Notes: generated by a model not told the origin, from the sequence alone. Positions 38,279 to 51,600 are shown, counted from the first letter of the stretch. The stretch: DNA of 64,000 nt from Lucifuga dentata (GCA_014773175.1 VXCM01000938.1:289409-353408), one strand, 5' to 3'. Program-made: numbers and translations.

Positions 38279-39400
38279 TTAAAGGAATATACCATTGGCT
38301 TTGCATGTTTGAGCCCACTAAATACTACCCTGAAACATGTTACATTAATGTCAACCTTTATACAAACTATAAAAACTGTATTTCAGTTTTTGCATTGTTT
38401 TGCCCAAATCCCCTAACCTTTCAAAATCAAATGTTCAGGTGATACAACTCAATGCTTCACCTGCAAACATGATGTTCACATGTAGAAGGCATGGCCGTTT
38501 TTAAGTTCTCTGTAAAACCCGTCTTCTTTTGGGACTATATTCCCTAGTGGAGACATACTGTACATTTTTTTCTGTGTAGCTTCATGTTTGAACATTTAAC
38601 ATACCGTATATACTTAAATATAAGCCGATATAAGTCGACCCACAGATTCTGACTTGCAAATTTATATTTTTAAAAAAACCCATATATAAGCTGACCCCCT
38701 GATGTTGTTCCGTCAGTTTATTTCTTTAGCAAATTACCTGTTTTTCTGGGTATTGTCATAGTATTCCTGTGGTTTTCTGAAAATAATCCACGTACCGGTA
38801 CCTGTAAACATGGTATTTATTTCAGCAGCTGTTACGTAACTGACCAATCACAACAGCGCTTACTGGCCACTGTAAAATGTGCTGGATAAGATGTTTAGTC
38901 AGGAAATATCTCATTCTAAGGTATNTACTGGCCACTGTAAAATGTGCTGGATAAGATGTTTAGTCAGGAAATATCTCATTCTAAGGTATGAGTTAAACTA
39001 TTTTCCATGGGTAGTGGTAATGGGTAATATTTCTACCCCTGGAAATTTCGTTCTCTGGGATCAAATTTGAATTTCTCATGTATGAGCCAACCCCCTGATT
39101 TGCTTTGTGAAATTTGGTAATAAAAACTCNAATTTGAATTTCTCATGTATGAGCCAACCCCCTGATTTGCTTTGTGAAATTTGGTAATAAAAACTCGGCT
39201 TATATGCGAGTGTATGCGATAAATAACTTTGACAAAAATAAGAACAGCATGTTGTTCACTGTGATGGATTACTTATCTCAAGCATGATTCAAGTCTACAG
39301 TCAGCAATTCAAAAATATGCCGCTCCAGTGGTATATTTTTTTTGGAAAATGTCAGCAGTAATGTAATGTATTTAGGTAGTATTTATGTTCTTATGTTCTT
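38279..39400 (+). mobile_element. TTAA foldback element split by another transposon
   Basis: The left part is 38279-38603 (TTAAAGG, gcatgtttgagcccacta, tcaaaatcaaatgttcaggt, gggactatattccctag). The right part resumes near 39222 (cactgtgatggattacttat, ctccagtggtat, ggaaaatgtcagcagtaatg) and breaks off near 39400 before the expected terminus. Between them sits the TA-flanked element 38604-39219. Confidence 0.75.
38604..39219. mobile_element. Short DNA transposon with 25 bp inverted ends, TA target
   Basis: The left end ccgtatatact...atataagccga and the right end tcggcttatatgcgagtgta form imperfect inverted repeats of about 25 bp. TA flanks both sides (38602-38603 and 39220-39221), as for Tc1/mariner-type insertions. 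Two assembly duplications (N 38925 and N 39130) add about 132 bp, so the real length is about 484 bp. No transposase frame: it is MITE-like. Confidence 0.75.
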
Positions 39401-40650
39401 GTTTGAAGTGTACGTCTCCTCATGTGCATGTAGCTAGAATATAACATACAAACAAAATGGGGACCTGTTGATGAAAACATTGTTACATCACCAGCAGTGG
39501 TCAAAAACTCATTAGGAGAGGTGGCTGGGGAACAGCTGGGAACTCACTAGGAGGAGATGTATGAATTTACTGGTGCAAATGACATCTAGATGGTGGTGTG
39601 GGGTGGAGTTGTCACCGCTGAAGAGACTGGCAGCGATACAGTCATGCCTTCACTGAACTCAGTTTGCATATTTATGGGTGAAAAAAAAACAAAACACAAA
39701 AAACATCTTTTTCTCCCAAAGTGGATAGATAGTGTTTTGGAATAGACCTCATAATATCATCTTGAGATGACGTGTCCCACAGCAAATTCTTTTGGCTAAT
39801 TTTAATAACTGCCAGAGGCTAAAAGCTCAGAGAAATATTTGTGGAAAATAAGGGGGTGGGCATGTCTGATCCCTCTATCTCACAGAATCATGATACAGCA
39901 CCAATAAATTAGTCCTCCTACCCACAATTCCTCCTGCCATGTCCTCATTTCCTTCTGTGTTTGTCTGATAAAACTGTAAAGACCAACTACATTACAGGAT
40001 TAACCAGAGTAATCATGCCTCTCTGCAGTCCAAAGCATCCTCTGCTTTTTTCTGTCTTCAGATCCATGTTATCCTCTCTCCACCCCGTTGCTTCTCACCC
40101 GTTTCTTCCTCTGTTCTGTCTTTCTTTGCTGTGTTTACTCATTCTCAGGCACTTTCTGTTGTCTTATTCCAGTGATGACTGGCTGTGTCACTGTGGTGTC
40201 ACCACTGCCACAAGTCATTTATAGCATCCTTTCTATTGCATCCATGCGTTTTTCATTTCGTCTCTTTTCTATCTTGCTACTGTCAGAAATTATATCTGCG
40301 GCTACTCTGTAGGCTTCGTTGCTCAGTTGCTTGATTTTTTTCCTATGCCCAATTTTTCCATTATTATCACCCAACTGTTTCATTTTTTCAAAATAAATTA
40401 CAATTTTTTGGTGTTCTTAGCTGTGAACCTATTATCCTGATTATAACACATAGTGATATATCAAAACATAATATTTTGTTTTAAGAATTTGTGTCAGTAT
40501 GTTCAAAGAAGACAAAAGGAAGCAGATAACGATGCTAGAATAAAAACACCTGATACTAAAAAATAGTGTGCTAGTGTTGATTTGTACTATAAAAGGTTAA
40601 AAGAAACTCCTTGTAATGGTAGATTTTCGCTTGTTTCAAGCAAATGGTTT
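39401..40650. other. Intergenic, no gene recognised
   Basis: No supported feature. Confidence 0.55.
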
Positions 40651-40651
40651 T

Positions 40652-40880
40652 AGATAGATAGATAGATAGATAGATAACTTTATTGTCATTCAAGGACACG
40701 TAAAAAACAGTGCACTAGAACGAAATTTCGTTGCATTGGCTCTCAAAAAAGCAGTTAAAAAGTGCTTGTGTGCATACACTAACAAATCTACAATAATATA
40801 TGTAAAATTTTAAAATCAATAAAAATAATAAAAATGTCATAAAATAGTTCTAGCAGCGGTTTTATGTGGGTGTTTGGCTT
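40652..40880 (-). mobile_element. Retroposon 3' end with (ATCT)n tail
   Basis: On the minus strand it reads ...gacaataaagtt followed by an ATCT array (GATA at 40652-40676 on the + strand). The body includes the palindrome aacgaaatttcgtt. The order body, polyadenylation-like signal, tetranucleotide tail indicates a non-LTR retroposon or SINE. Confidence 0.55.
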
Positions 40881-40899
40881 TCTTTTATTGAGAGTTCAG

Positions 40900-40965
40900 T
40901 AGTCTTATGGCCTCAATAATAGAGTAGTAGTCTTATGGCCTTATAGCACTCAATAATAGACACAA
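40900..40965. repeat. Local tandem duplication
   Basis: The phrases agtagtcttatggcct and caataatagag occur twice within about 65 bp. Confidence 0.7.
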
Positions 40966-40969
40966 ATGA

Positions 40970-43460
40970 TTGATGGTGATTTTTATAGTACACTTATTAC
41001 ATTTACACTTAAATAAGCACACAAATTGTAATAAGATAGAAGTTATTTGTTCCTTTCAGTATCATGAGAAGCCCATCGTTAAACAACTTAGATCAGAGGA
41101 TCCTAGCACATATCAGCATTTAACGCATCCCTAGACGATGAAATGTTGGGTTCTTTCATATTCTGGTCAGCAGAGAGTCTGTGTATAATGACTTCTGAAC
41201 AGACTGAGGGTCTGGGAAAAGAACATGCCCCATACTGATGGATCACAGCACTTGCTCAGAGCTAAGCAGCAGGAACAAGTGGAGAGTCAAGGTGACTCAC
41301 ATTTACCAGGAATGAGGAAAAGCCGCAGTAAATATAATTTGTCCACAGGCTTTGTGGAGGAAAGAGAAAAAGTCTGACCAGGACAGAGGCCTCCACACTG
41401 CAGCCCACTCCACACTGTAGCCTTGGGATTTGAGAATGCTCACTAACAAACATAAAAAAACTGTTGAGTAGTCCAGGTAAAATTATATCAGTGTTTAACA
41501 GCAGGATAAAACTGCCTTCATATCAAATAAATGCAGCAGGCAAATGTCAAGTTCAAGAGCTGTTACTGTAATAAGCATAAGCAGTTTTATTCATTTGATA
41601 GAGAAGAAACTATATATATATATATATATCTGCTGTGGCTGAAGGTGGGTGAAAATAAGACAGTTAAGGGCCCACATACATAACTAGAAAAAACATTTCC
41701 TGAAGGAAATGTGCCTGTTTGACCAAGAGTGCAGTTATCATGAGCAGCCATAACAACAGCCACAACCAATTACACCCAATTCAGGAGAATGTCATATAAC
41801 AAAAGATGAAAAAGAGACTTGTGAGACAAAGAAAGAACTGAGAGACAAAACAAGTACTGTAAATCCACATCTTACAGTGTAGAGGCTTGTAATTATTACC
41901 TACTATTGTTGTTGTTGTTATAATCTATAAACCACATTTACCGATTATAAAATAAATGCTGAGTTTGATCAGTTTTATTCCTATTTTTGTGGTCCAGCTG
42001 ATTTATGTGATGTTTTCTGGAGTGTTATATGTTGATGCTATGAATTATAAAGTTGCTGCAACAGTAATTGTGACTGATTTTGTGTTTGTGTAAGTGTAGG
42101 TGTGTGTCCAGCTGCTGTGTCCTGTTTAATTGATTTAACTGGTTGTAGCCAGAGTTAAGAGACAAATGGTAAATTACATCTTTCAAAGAAATGATGATAA
42201 ACTGTAACTCTAATCACTGAACATTTTGCACTGTGAACAGCAGCAGGTAAAAGTGCTGATGTATGACATGTTCGAAAAGTCTGAAAACTGAGGGACAAAC
42301 TATCAAGGAAAATCAGAGAAAATGGTGCACATTTGCACATGCATGTGCACAAGCACCACCATCCTTGCTTGCAGCAATCACAGCAACAAGTACAACTTTC
42401 AGGTCAAAAATAATCTTGCAAGGCTCAAGATGTCAAGCTTTATTGGACAGGGTTCCCAGGTGAGCCACAACTGGTGAGGAGCCAATGGGCAGAACTTGCT
42501 CACAACCCGCAACCAGCCATATGATATTTGGATCAATTATGATCAAATGATATCACAAACGACAAAACTGTTCTGAAAGACCGCACTGTACAGCATGTTC
42601 TTGGATGTGTTCATTGACTCGTTCTTTGTTGTTTTGTCTTTTGTAATATATATAATTGAGGCCTTTAGGCAGCAAATATGATGCACGTTAGGATTAAAAA
42701 AGAATTACCAAAAGAATTACCATTCTAGCCACAATCATCCTCTGTGTACGAGATCACAAAGAAAATCCCAGTGCAGAAACCCTACACACAGCATCAAGAA
42801 CCAGCATTATTAAAAGAAACAGCATGATTAAAAGTCAAACACTACTAAAATATGATTGATAATAATCTTCTCTTGAAAGACGAGCTCCAGGCAGCCACAG
42901 ATATCAACTACTTTAGGCAGGTTTAGTAATCTTGAGTTGTTTGCTAGATCCTTTAGTTTTCCTACCAAGCATTCAATGGCCAAACTATGTAAGCTGAGAT
43001 ACTGTTGAGAAACCTGAAAATTGTGAAACCGATTTGACCATTGATAAGGCAGTTTCCAACAAGATCTGATGAATCGGCAGACACTTCAAATAAAGCAAAC
43101 TGAGATAGCCAACTTTTCAAGGCCTTTGAGAAACCTAGACCCAAATAAGTTTTCCTGGTTCTTCAGACTTTTTAATCTTCCCCTTTAGAGATGTGGGCTG
43201 TTTAACCAGATTTGGTTCATGTAGATTATGAAGTATTTGCATCCTCTGTGGGAAGGATTTCTGGATGGCACTGCACAGTTTTTATGGTTCAGATTTTATT
43301 GCATAAAGAATGTTTATCTTGTAATGGCTTTAGATGTGGGTGTTTTTTGAGTGAACTGAGTCACCACCTAATTTGGATTATGAATGAGTTATCACTTTAT
43401 GCAGTACAAATTTGGGCTAAACAATGTAGAAATAAACATCTAAATGCAACTTGCGGATCA
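40970..43460. other. Intergenic, no gene recognised
   Basis: AT-rich, with a short TA repeat at 41611-41628. No conserved peptide or RNA recognised. Confidence 0.55.
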
Positions 43461-43472
43461 CTGGATATAGAT

Positions 43473-43695
43473 CAGGGGTGGCAAACCCATGGCTCTCGAG
43501 CTTCATGAGGCTCCAGATCTGGTTCAATGCGGGTCATATTGTTCCTTTAAGTTTCGTTCCTAACAAGATCAAAACAACACTCACGCATGCTGACATTGCA
43601 GATAAATAAAGGTGCAGCTGCAGGCATCTTGTAGGCATTTGGAGTAATAGGGTTTTAGTTTTGTCTCTCCAAATCTCAGAAGTTCACCACCCCTG
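43473..43695. mobile_element. hAT-type MITE with 8 bp target duplication
   Basis: It begins caggggtggcaaacc and ends gttcaccacccctg, so the terminal inverted repeat is CAGGGGTGG. The flanks are atatagat (43465-43472) and acatagat (43696-43703), an 8 bp target-site duplication with one mismatch, which is diagnostic of hAT elements. At 223 bp it has no coding capacity. Confidence 0.8.
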
Positions 43696-43703
43696 ACATA
43701 GAT

Positions 43704-45080
43704 GGTCAAATTTAAGCCCACTGGAGCCAAGACAGATGAATAAGTGGCAAATTTTCCCTGGCAAGGACTGACAGATGATGCAAATACAAACTGAAATGGA
43801 AATCTACTGTCATGTGTGCTCAGTGAAGTAGGACAGAGAAGCAGACACAACAGATTTATAGTTGTATCATGATGACAGGCAAAAATGGCAAACAAATTAG
43901 AGTGGAAAGGCACATAAAACTGTAGTGAAAAGTAAGCTTACTGTGGACAAAAGACAGGTTGAACTGGCAAACAATTCCAAAGGGCAGGACAGCAACAGTG
44001 GTCAAAAAACCACAGCCAGACAGGTAGATAGGTAACACAGGCTTGAACGCTAGAGTAGAAGGCTGAAGAACAATGAATAAGAAATAAATTGACTAAAGTC
44101 AAGACCTTATTCAGTTTTAACTATGTACCCCCTTGGCACATACTATATGACGTCTTGCGATTGTGTCATTGGACAGCCTTTAATTTTGCATCACTTGTCT
44201 CATCAATAATAGATGACACCATATCCAATGCTGCAGGGTGTATTAGCTCCCCTAGATATTGTGTACTTTCTTGTATTGCACAACTCTGTCAGGTTGCTTT
44301 AGTATTAACTGATGCTACTTTTACAAAGCAACTTTCCTGCTCACAGTATTTACTGAGATTTTTCTGAAAACAAAAAAAACTCAGAGTTTTCAGACATGAA
44401 AAACAGATTTCAGGAACTGGCACAACTTCACCGACTGGCAAGATGCGTGGAGGACTGATGAATCCTGATGAAGGCCAAAACACGTTGGTTTGTTTTAATT
44501 ACAGTTGTTCTTAAGATGACAAGTTTTGCTGGAGTCTTTTCCCCAAGAGTTTTCAGACATAAAGGTCACAAAGCTCTCTCCTCCTCTATCAGCTTTTCTT
44601 GATGACGTTTCAAGTCCATGTTGTACTTGCAATATCGTCTTGCTATCTGAATAAATAGTCTTGCTCATGTGAAAGAACTATGGGAGGCATTTCTCAAAAA
44701 TGCACGCTAACTACACAGTGCCATGCTAAATCAGCGCTCATTCATAAAGCTTTCCTTGTATCAATTAGTGCAGGATTTATACTGCTCCCTCTGGTGTCAA
44801 AGCAATGCACATGTCAAACTGGCAAAGCCTAAACTCTCCTATTTAGAGATGTAACAAGAATGCAGTGTCAAAAACACTGGAATGATGAAAAGAGATTGTG
44901 AAAGATAAGACAGGACACTACCTGGATCCCCAGTGAACAAGAAGGCAGACCTGTGAGATGCAGAAGAGAACAGTGTGACTGGAATGAGACTGAAAAGACA
45001 TCAAAACAGGCCACAAAGAGGCCACACATGAGAACCACAGTTTAAAGCAGATACTGCCATTACTTGAAATAAGGGAGAAA
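43704..45080. other. Intergenic, no gene recognised
   Basis: No supported feature. Confidence 0.55.
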
Positions 45081-45084
45081 GACT

Positions 45085-45268
45085 CTAAATTGCCTGTAGG
45101 TGTGAACGAGAGCGTGAATGGGTTTGTCTGTCTCTGTGTCAGCCCTGCGATAGACTGGCGATCTGTCCAGGGTGTACCCCGCCTCTCGCCCTATGACTGC
45201 TGGGATAGGCTCCAGCGCCCCCGTGACCCTCAACAGGACAAACGGATTTAGGAAATGGATGGATAGAT
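45085..45268 (+). mobile_element. tRNA-derived SINE, 5'-truncated
   Basis: 3' body of the same family as 20831: actctaaattgcctgtaggt, gatagactggcgatctgtcc, agggtgtaccccgcctctcg, tgctgggataggctccagc, ggatggata. It is better preserved than the other copies, suggesting a younger insertion. Confidence 0.85.
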
Positions 45269-46046
45269 GAAAATTCTCCATAACCTCTTCACCGATTATA
45301 TTCAATTAGTGTCTCACACTGAAGAACTGGCTTCATCTGTCAGATCATGCTGACATAATTCAGTTTAATGACCCTTAGAAAGTTCAAATATTTGACAGAG
45401 CTTTGGGTTTTTATCCTTTATCCTCTAGTTTGAGCCTTTCATTTCTTTCTTTTTCTATTCAAGCATTTGTGTCAATATCATTTCACATGCATCACAGCCA
45501 AAAAGCGTCATAGTAGTTAAATATAGCATCTAGAGATCCCACCCTCTTCTCATATTTGGCATTCATGGCCTTGTTAGATGTACACTGATTCTTTTTGATC
45601 TCACTAGACCTTTTCAGAGTTCTTGGGCTGGTAATGAGTCATTCACCATCATCCAGCCCCTCCCCAGCCACTTGCCATCTGCCGTCACCACCATGGTCTA
45701 TTTTCATTCTATGGAAATGGACTGAATGACAAAATCATCTCTATTATCTCTATCCCTTTATAATGTGGATGGATAAATGGCATCTTTTGGAGCTTATTTT
45801 TCTCATCTTAAGCCTTAAGTCATCTCAGAAACAATTGGTGTGTTAATTCAAAGCACACTACGAGGATTTGCCTGTGGATGCACTGAACAGTCTGCTGTCT
45901 ACAAGTGGAAATTGTCCTGTGCTCAGTGAGTTCAGATTCCAGTGAGATAATGAAGTTATGTTCATGTAAGAGCATGTCTGAACTTCAGTAAAAGCAACAT
46001 AACCACAACTGAAAATACAATGAAATTTCTGCATTAAAATGATAGT

Positions 46047-46553
46047 TTAAAGGACTATACTGATTATTTTGCATGTTTGAGCCCAATATACAACCTGCAA
46101 CAACACATTATGTTGCTGCCAACCATTTTCCAAAACATGCTGCTGGAGCGGTAAATATTAGAATTGTTTCTCCTACCTTTCAGCTGGCCATTGATTTCAG
46201 TTCATTTCAGTACACCATAAAAATCAATTTGGAGAGACTTGAAACATGCATACATAATTCATCACAGCAAACCTTAAATTTTTTTTTTTGTCGTAGTTTT
46301 TAACCATTCCAACAGGGAGCTACATGGAAGAAAATGTGTCTTTCTCTGGGAATATAGTCCTCTAGAAGACAACTTTTACCTAGAAATTAAAATGACATGC
46401 TGCAATCATGTACGTGTTAGTTGGCAAAACACTGAACTAAATAAAAATTGAAATAAAATAAATGTTTTGGAAAATGGTTGGCAGTAATGTAACATGTATT
46501 CAGGTGTTATTTATTGGGCTCAAAAAAGCAAAGTCATCAGTATGGTCCTTTAA
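46047..46553 (-). mobile_element. TTAA foldback element, full-length, minus orientation
   Basis: TTAA is at 46047-46050 and 46550-46553. Both inverted ends are well kept: tttgagcccaata and aaccattttccaaaaca on the left, ggaaaatggttggcagtaat and ttattgggctca on the right. The interior is the reverse of the copies at 6302 and 24305. This is the clearest copy for defining the ends. Confidence 0.88.
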
Positions 46554-46694
46554 GTAAAAGGCAAATGTTAGCAGTATGATGTACTGAAGCATCAAAAATA
46601 AAATAATTAATTGTGAAGATGAATAGAGTCTAATTGAACTGTTGGGTGAAAACTTCAGATCTCTGTATTTGGGGCAATTTCATGATTTGGGGTA

Positions 46695-46802
46695 AGTTGG
46701 AAAAGGGGAAGAAGGAAAGAAGAAAGAAAAAAATAACAGGAAAGAAAGAAGAATTTAAGAAAAAAGAAAAGAAAGGAAAGAAAGAAGGAATGGAGGAAAA
46801 AG
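46695..46802. repeat. Polypurine tract
   Basis: About 100 nt almost wholly A and G on the + strand. Confidence 0.85.
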
Positions 46803-47514
46803 GCTGTTTTTTAAAGGGTTAAAGTTTCTGAAAGGTTAACGGTTTGGATATACTACAAGATTTTGACCCAATAACAGCCACATTTACCTCTGTAAAAGCT
46901 AATTCTGTAAAGAAACAATTAACTGGAGTTGTCAGACCCAAGTAGTGGAGTAAAAAAGTACTCTGAAGTGTAATAGAGTACAAACAAATCTCTCAAAATG
47001 ACAAAACTCAAGTACGAGTATTGTGCACTTGTGCAATACCAGTGCAATACCATTACTGCCAATATCTCTAGAAGTTGAAATTTGGCAGGTTCTTTGCTCA
47101 GGACCCAAGGACATGCAGTGTCATGTGTAAAGTTGTTTGGATGAATGATTCTCGAATTGAGCTGTGCCGATAAAAAGTAGTCCGCATGCAGGATATGCTC
47201 TGAGTGCGGTGGCAGGATATGCTCCGGGCGCAGCAGTGCCACAGTCTCAACCTGACCCTGTACAGCAAACAAAGCTAACTCACGAGGGCGTGCAGAACAA
47301 AATTATGGCAGGCTGCAGTGCATACCATAAAGTCTGGCCTGGTCCAAAAAGGCATGTTTTCAACAGGCACTGCACTAGTTAATTAAAAAAAATAAATAAT
47401 AGCAGCAGACCTGTAACCCTCTCGGCATTTTGGAAAAATTAGCATTCTTAATCATACAACCTGTCATTTGAGGCCAATTTTCAGTATCTATTATTATTAT
47501 CATGCCTAAAATAT

Positions 47515-47657
47515 GCACTATATACAGTATTATCTGTCTGTTGCTAGATTAAATTGCATATATATAAAAAATGGTTGCGCCAATCTTGGCATACACCACA
47601 ACTATATATGCAGACAGAAAAGAAAAAAAAAAAAGAGAGAAAAAAAAAGAAAAAAAT
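47515..47657 (+). mobile_element. Very short poly-A-tailed retroposon, copy 1
   Basis: It runs from gcactatata through atctgtctgttgc, aaattgcatatatataaa, atggttgcgccaatcttggc and actatatatgcagacag, then an A-rich tail. Similar copies lie at 51749 and, inverted, at 59307. Confidence 0.7.
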
Positions 47658-47659
47658 TA

Positions 47660-48620
47660 TCACGCCTAAAAATCAATGACAGTCCTTGGTTGGATTCTAA
47701 CCTAGAAGGTGTTTGCTAAAGTTAGACTAAAATGCATACTTTGTCTCAACTAAAACTAGACTAAAATGTGCACATAGTTTTTGTTGAATAATTTATTGAT
47801 GACTAAAATGAGACTAAAATGTCCATGGTTTTGTTGACTAAATGACATGTAATAAGACTAAAACTTTCAGAGTTTTCATTGACTCAAATTTCTAAAAGTA
47901 TAATGGATGAACTAAAAACTAAAAACTCACATGGACTTTGAATCTCAGGACTAAGACAGACTAAATCTAAAAAAATAGCTGCCAAAATTGACACTAGTAT
48001 ACTTGAGGCTCAAGGCAACCTTTGCACTGGAACAACAATCTGTTTGTGTGAAACCAATTTGTGGCCTAGACGATACTTGGCCACAGACTGCAAACATTTT
48101 GACTTGTCATAGCAAGAAAAGCACAGTTGTAGCATGCTCCAGTTAGGTTTGCCAGTGAGGCAGCATCCACAATAACAAGGCCCTGACACTGGCACACCTA
48201 AACTGAATGCAGCTTTTATTCATTTTATTACTTACACCAGTGTTTGTCAAGCTGTGAGGAAAAGTCTGTTCTGAGTTGTATATATTCTACAAAACCCACA
48301 CACATTACTTGAATATTAGCAATATCCTAATTTTTGCAACAACATTTTTGTCAAATACAATCAGCCTGTTTGGTTAGAATTTGGCAGTTGCATGGTTTAA
48401 AGTAAGTTAAGGTAATAAGATTAGCCATACACTTTCTGCAGCAAAGATCATTGTAGACTCCAGCATCCAGCAGCATGCAGTTAATTGTCTTTCTGTTCAT
48501 TATCTGTTGTATGAAAACTGCATGAACCTAGACATTATGCAGAATAACTTAAAGAAAATGCCTTCATTACCACAAAGTAAATAATAAAACTCAAAACAGT
48601 TGCCAGCCGTCAGTTCTGTG
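47660..48620. other. Intergenic, no gene recognised
   Basis: A loosely repeated gactaaaatg phrase occurs at about 47720-47960; nothing else. Confidence 0.5.
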
Positions 48621-48621
48621 G

Positions 48622-48693
48622 CTTCTCTTCTCTTCTTCTCTTCTCTTCTCTTCTCTTCTCTTCTCTTCTCTTCTCTTCTCTTCTCTTCTCTTC
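48622..48693. repeat. (CTTCT)n pentanucleotide array
   Basis: Same unit as the array in front of crystallin exon 2. Confidence 0.95.
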
Positions 48694-48699
48694 AGTGCC

Positions 48700-51600
48700 G
48701 CCCTGAGCCTGACTTTATTGTGACCTATGTGGTTTTTCTTCACTCCTTCTGCTTCTCTGTCCCCTCTGATTCCATTTTTGTGTTTTTCTGGGATGACTGA
48801 AAAATCACCTACAAACATGTCAAAGCTGGTAGAGATGTGCAGAGTAGATGTGTAGAGATGAAAAATCTCTGCAGAGGTAACATGATTCTGTCTGATAATG
48901 GTCACACAGGTAACACTGATCATTATAGAAAAATAAACTTCATACAACTTAACAAAATTTCAGAGCTAATTTTATCTTAATGCTGTAACTTTAAAAGCAC
49001 ATAGCCTCAAATAAATTGAAATGAAGTGCAATGTATGTAAATTATGTAAAATGATGCATATTGCCAACTGGTAAATTTTTGCTGTTGTGTGCAACAGAAG
49101 CAAATGTTATGCCAGTTCACTTCAAAAGCAGCAAGGCTGTCCCTAACTTTGTGACATCAACCTTTATTATGGTTATTGGTTATATGGTTATTATAGCTGC
49201 TGTGACATCAACTTTTAGTATTTAGTTTGATTTGTCATGCAGGGCTAAATCAGTAATGATGGCTATGATGGCTTCTTTCCATTTTAGGAATACCGGTGAG
49301 CCAGCATGCATTGCTAGCAGCATTGCTATCGTTTACACTCCTAAATGGAATACAGCCAAAATCAATGTTTCAAAACACCTGTGTTTGACTTGTCAAAATA
49401 TCCAGAAAAGTGTATTCTCTAACCTTTTCTGCACTATTAAAAATGTATCCTCTGTCAGGTTTTCCTTCAGGTTTTTGCTGTTGAATGCTAAAATGATAAG
49501 ATGTTTAGAGAGGCCAAATAACTCTGATGAGACTCCCTGTGAATAATGATCAATTAAACTGTTCAGTTAACTCACAATTTTAAGGCAGCAGGGAAACAGT
49601 GTAGATAATTCTTGGCTTCAACTGCTTGTACTTTCTCTGCATGCATTGCAAACATTTCACACCCTTTTCTGCATTGTGTTCATTTTGTATAACTGCCCTT
49701 CATTTGGGTGGCAGTGCTGGAAGACAAAATAGTGGGTGCATGTAGTAGCGGCAGTAGACCAGCAGAAGACAAGAGGTGCTGTTGAGCTGTGGCAGATGTC
49801 TGTAGACTGAAGGTATCGTCGCCATGGTGTTGGTGTGGCACTGGAATGAAAGGTTCTAGAGTTGTCTGTGACTCATGCATACTTGTCTCTGATTCTGGTA
49901 AGTACAACATATAAAGCTGCACACACCGGCTTTACAGACATTTGGGCTTTCGGTGCATGGAGGTCACTAATGGATACCTGGGTGCTTGATAATCTTTACT
50001 GGAGCAGGTGTTCTATCAGGTCCACCATCATCACTACTGCTTGGACTTGCATAATAGCATGAACACATTGAACTGAAAACACTGAATTTAGTGAGGTGAG
50101 TGTGATGTGGGAAGGGATGTCACATTCAGAGGTCACATTGGATTTAATAAAAATTTACAAAGAGATCCTGATATCTCTTCATGTGACTCTGGCGACTCAG
50201 ACTTTTTAAATATGCAAAACCATTTGGTTGCCTTATTCTTTTGCATTTATTCTATTTGACATCAACACACACTTTATTTGTACACAAGTAAAAGCACAAT
50301 GGAGTTCTTGAGATATTTATGTCTGCTTTCTAGAGACAGAGAACTGTGACCACGTGTGGTCTGTTGTCTCTTTTTGGGGATGTTAACTATTCTGAAAAAC
50401 AAGCTGTTTAGACCATATAACAGAGGGGTGGAACAGATGTTTCCTTGCTGCATCACCACAACACTTCTCTTTTCTTTAATGAAACAATGAAATTGAGACA
50501 CAGGAGCTATTCAACATTGTCAAAATTCTGCCTTTTATTGTGCTACAGCAAGGTATTTTACTATCAGATGCTCCATATCATTGTAAACAGTTGTATTTTT
50601 TTTTTTTTTAAGATGAGGTTGTAACCACAATAAACCAAACTAATTAAACTGGTGAATTACACCAATTACATATCCATTTCTATGATGCAGATAAATGAAA
50701 AGATCACTGGTGCATGTTTGGTGTATTTTCATCTACTGCAAGAAGAATTTTCCTTTAAGGCAATAAAGTTGCAGTTGAAGTATTTTTGTTTTTTAAATTA
50801 ATATCTCATGAAATATAAGGAAATGATTTTTTTTTCTTTTATTAGTCACTGAAACAAAAAAAAGCAACTATGTTATGTTTTACTTATGTAAGTATGGCAG
50901 CGTATTACTGCCACTATGACAAATGTTTTTTTTGCCAAGCTTCTCGTTAACCTTGGTGAAAAAAAATTGTCATGGTAACAGTAATACATTGCCGTATGTA
51001 AGAGCTATGAGTCAGCAAGCTACTACACGGTTCCATTAAATTATTTTAAATGTATTCTTGCTTTGGGGAAATTCTCCTTGCAGTTATTATATTCATAAAG
51101 AATAATACACAAGAGAATTCAACAGCATACTGAGTTGCTTGATTAGAAATGGTGCTGGACCATATTTATTCTTCTGGAGGGTCAAGGTTGTGTCAACTCA
51201 CATAGGAAATAAAAATGTATCTAGAATTCCCTCTTGATAGCATGTGGCATCCACACTGGAAAATAACTAAGCATGGATATATCCCTGCAGTGATCTATGT
51301 TTTGAACTTCCAGCTTGCATTGCTCTCTCACTCAATCTGTAACTTCTAGGACAAAGCAATGTGGGTGCATAATAACAAAACCAGGAAATACCATGAAGAA
51401 TACAATATAAAGTAATTAACTGCTATTAAAAGCATACTATATGCCCACAAGTAACTGATGTGAAAACCACCAGACTATTTGTTACTGTCACTACTTGTTT
51501 ATTTGTTATTATTTATCCTGGTCTGTTTTGTTATGGGGTTTTTAGCCTCTTTGGTGCTTCACAAATTAAACCACTACACTGTTTATTAGTCACTACTTGT

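Noticed and set aside
47164..47382. Frame with an internal duplicated AGYA.. peptide
   Set aside because: It comes from a small local tandem duplication; no domain and no splice signals.
48591..48947. Frame of 118 codons, minus strand
   Set aside because: Its core is the translated CTTCT repeat; the remainder has no recognisable motif.
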